From Treponema sp. UBA4377 (GTDB lineage: Bacteria > Spirochaetota > Spirochaetia > Treponematales > Treponemataceae), in assembly GCA_002391235.1 (NCBI GenBank), contig DGRX01000024.1, positions 75,033-80,389 of the forward strand: a DNA stretch of 5,357 nt, in the 5' to 3' direction. Below the pieces are notes generated by a model. It was not told the DNA's origin. It did no database searches and worked only from the letters and a program-made list of their open reading frames with translations. Numbering within the stretch: position 1 is the first letter of the stretch; every line of letters starts with the position of its first letter. Shown piece after piece: positions 4,051 to 5,357 of this stretch. Made by a program: the position numbers and the translations under genes.

Positions 4051-5357
4051 TTTGAATCCTCCGTTTTATAAATTGTTTTTAAATATTCTTCGTATTCCAG
4101 GTCGTCGCGAAAAACTCGGTGCGAGAGAATTTCTCCGCTGTCGGAAAAGCGCCAGGCCTCGTATTGGTTTTTAAATTGCTCGTCGCCGTAAAGGCATAGG
4201 ACGCTTTTTGGCGCGGAGTAAAAACGTACGCGAAGGGAAGAGTAGCCAGGCCACGCGTTTATCGTGAACAAATGGGAAAGGCGGCCGCCGTCCAAAAGAT
4301 AAGCGTTTTTGTTCGCCACGATAAAGCGGTCAAAGTTTTTGAAGACGCAAAGCTCCCGGTTTACGATTGCTATCGGCTTGTCGCTTTCCGAAATTTCTAG
4401 TTCAAGGCTGATCTCGCTGTTAACGCTTTCTTTGTCGCCTCCGCGATTGTCAAGATTGATGTTTGCAAGTTCAATCATGTCGTCAAAGCAAACTGGCTGG
4501 ACGGCAAGGTCTGTTGACAGTCCTTCTCCCGTAAAATTTTCTTCCACAAGATAAAGGTTTCCAATGTATGATTTTCCCTTGCCTGCGGTGAACAAAGTGG
4601 CAAGAAGCGTTTTGTAGCCGGTGACAATCATTCCGCCCTGGTATACGTCCGTGTAAATCGCGTGTGGATATTTTTTTTGAATTTCTTTAAGCGCTTCCTC
4701 ATGATCTTCATGCCAGCCAAATTCTTTTACGTGCCAATCCGTTCGTCCGGAACTGATGTGCGCCAAAGAAAGGGAGTCAATCATGCCAATGCGGCCGTCC
4801 TCTTTTTGGACAAGAAGAAAGTTGGAGCGAATTGTTTTTTCGCCGATTTTCACAAGATGCTCAAACGGAAGGCCTTTAAAGACTTTCAATCGTTCCATCG
4901 CCGCGACAGGAATCTTTTCTTTTTGGCTTGTGACGATGTGTTGGCCGCAAACGGAATGGTAGCGCTGGCCGATTGCGCCAAAGCGGATTGAATAGCCAAA
5001 AGGCGCGACGCTAAGGCTTTGTTCGTCAATGTCGAACTTTGTTTTTTCTTTAGCGAAATCCAGCGCCTCTTCAATTTGCTTGTCGCGGAATTGCAAATCC
5101 AGCTTTTGCGAGTTGTGAAAGCGCCGCTCTTTTGGCTCGTTCAATTTTTCCATTAAAATTTTCGGTGCGTATTCAATCCAGTTGTTGGCTATTTCTTCGT
5201 AGTCGGCCTTTTTGTTGGAGGAATTTTTCGCGCTTTCGATTTCGGAAAAGCCTTGCTCGCGCGCGTAGTCAAAAACGTTTTTTCCAAACTTGTCTTGGAC
5301 AGTCAAATCCCATTCTGTTCGCAGCGCGGCGTCAAAATAATTTTTGCAGCCGTTTTT
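4047..5357 (-). CDS. ankyrin-repeat protein, N-terminus outside the window
   Basis: The frame is open from the window edge to TGA at 4049-4047, giving 436 visible residues; a TTG at 5306 is internal and not a convincing start. Visible residues 8-40 look like the last ankyrin repeat: an FDAAL helix, then DKFGKNVFDYAREQG (22-36) followed by FSEI. A short polar linker (about 42-52, rich in S, N, K) leads to about 380 residues that I do not recognise. This part is soluble in character, with many aromatics and charged residues and no membrane segment or cysteine cluster. Ankyrin repeats bind partner proteins; nothing here reveals the partner or an enzymatic motif. It is the first visible gene of a likely operon, with the small ORF joined by an ATGA overlap and the SUMF1 lipoprotein about 100 bases on. 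Its promoter is not in the window. Confidence 0.75.
   Translation of the reverse strand, partial: KNGCKNYFDAALRTEWDLTVQDKFGKNVFDYAREQGFSEIESAKNSSNKKADYEEIANNWIEYAPKILMEKLNEPKERRFHNSQKLDLQFRDKQIEEALDFAKEKTKFDIDEQSLSVAPFGYSIRFGAIGQRYHSVCGQHIVTSQKEKIPVAAMERLKVFKGLPFEHLVKIGEKTIRSNFLLVQKEDGRIGMIDSLSLAHISSGRTDWHVKEFGWHEDHEEALKEIQKKYPHAIYTDVYQGGMIVTGYKTLLATLFTAGKGKSYIGNLYLVEENFTGEGLSTDLAVQPVCFDDMIELANINLDNRGGDKESVNSEISLELEISESDKPIAIVNRELCVFKNFDRFIVANKNAYLLDGGRLSHLFTINAWPGYSSLRVRFYSAPKSVLCLYGDEQFKNQYEAWRFSDSGEILSHRVFRDDLEYEEYLKTIYKTEDSK

Overview
The window looks like chromosomal DNA from a spirochaete of the Treponema type, though this rests on gene content and style rather than on a marker gene. 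The reasons are a SUMF1/formylglycine-generating-enzyme-fold lipoprotein with the wording common in treponemes, an ankyrin-repeat protein, stand-alone AAA_14/DUF4143 ATPases, clear AGGAG-type ribosome binding sites (which argues against Bacteroidetes), and a loose spirochaete-style lipobox. All recognised genes lie on the minus strand, so transcription runs from high to low coordinates.

Layout in the direction of transcription: (1) 5357-4047, the 3' part of an ankyrin-repeat protein gene whose start is outside the window. (2) 4050-3970, a 26-codon ORF that looks like a bare signal peptide, joined to the ankyrin gene by an ATGA overlap. (3) 3947-2898, a lipoprotein whose SUMF1 domain is in permuted order, with the C-terminal half before the N-terminal half. 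A run of eight G lies just upstream of its ribosome binding site. These three probably form one operon. (4) 2786-1545, a complete 413-residue AAA_14/DUF4143 ATPase with its own promoter and an inverted-repeat operator pair. (5) 1304-1, a second, divergent AAA_14/DUF4143 ATPase, nearly complete, with its own promoter flanked by two copies of a different palindrome.

Three things stand out. First, each ATPase gene has a pair of palindromic sites placed around its promoter, and the two genes use unrelated palindromes. This suggests self-contained, separately controlled cassettes. Second, a 41-bp direct repeat (40 of 41 identical) brackets the complete ATPase gene and its promoter. One copy supplies the last codons and the stop of the SUMF1 gene. 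Third, the SUMF1 lipoprotein is circularly permuted: its end (EWEYAARGG) and its start (YAYSGSDDID) are the two sides of one normally continuous junction. Together these suggest that the 1.4-kb region at 1449-2932 is a site of rearrangement or cassette insertion. No RNA gene, CRISPR array, transposase, reverse transcriptase or convincing intrinsic terminator was seen.
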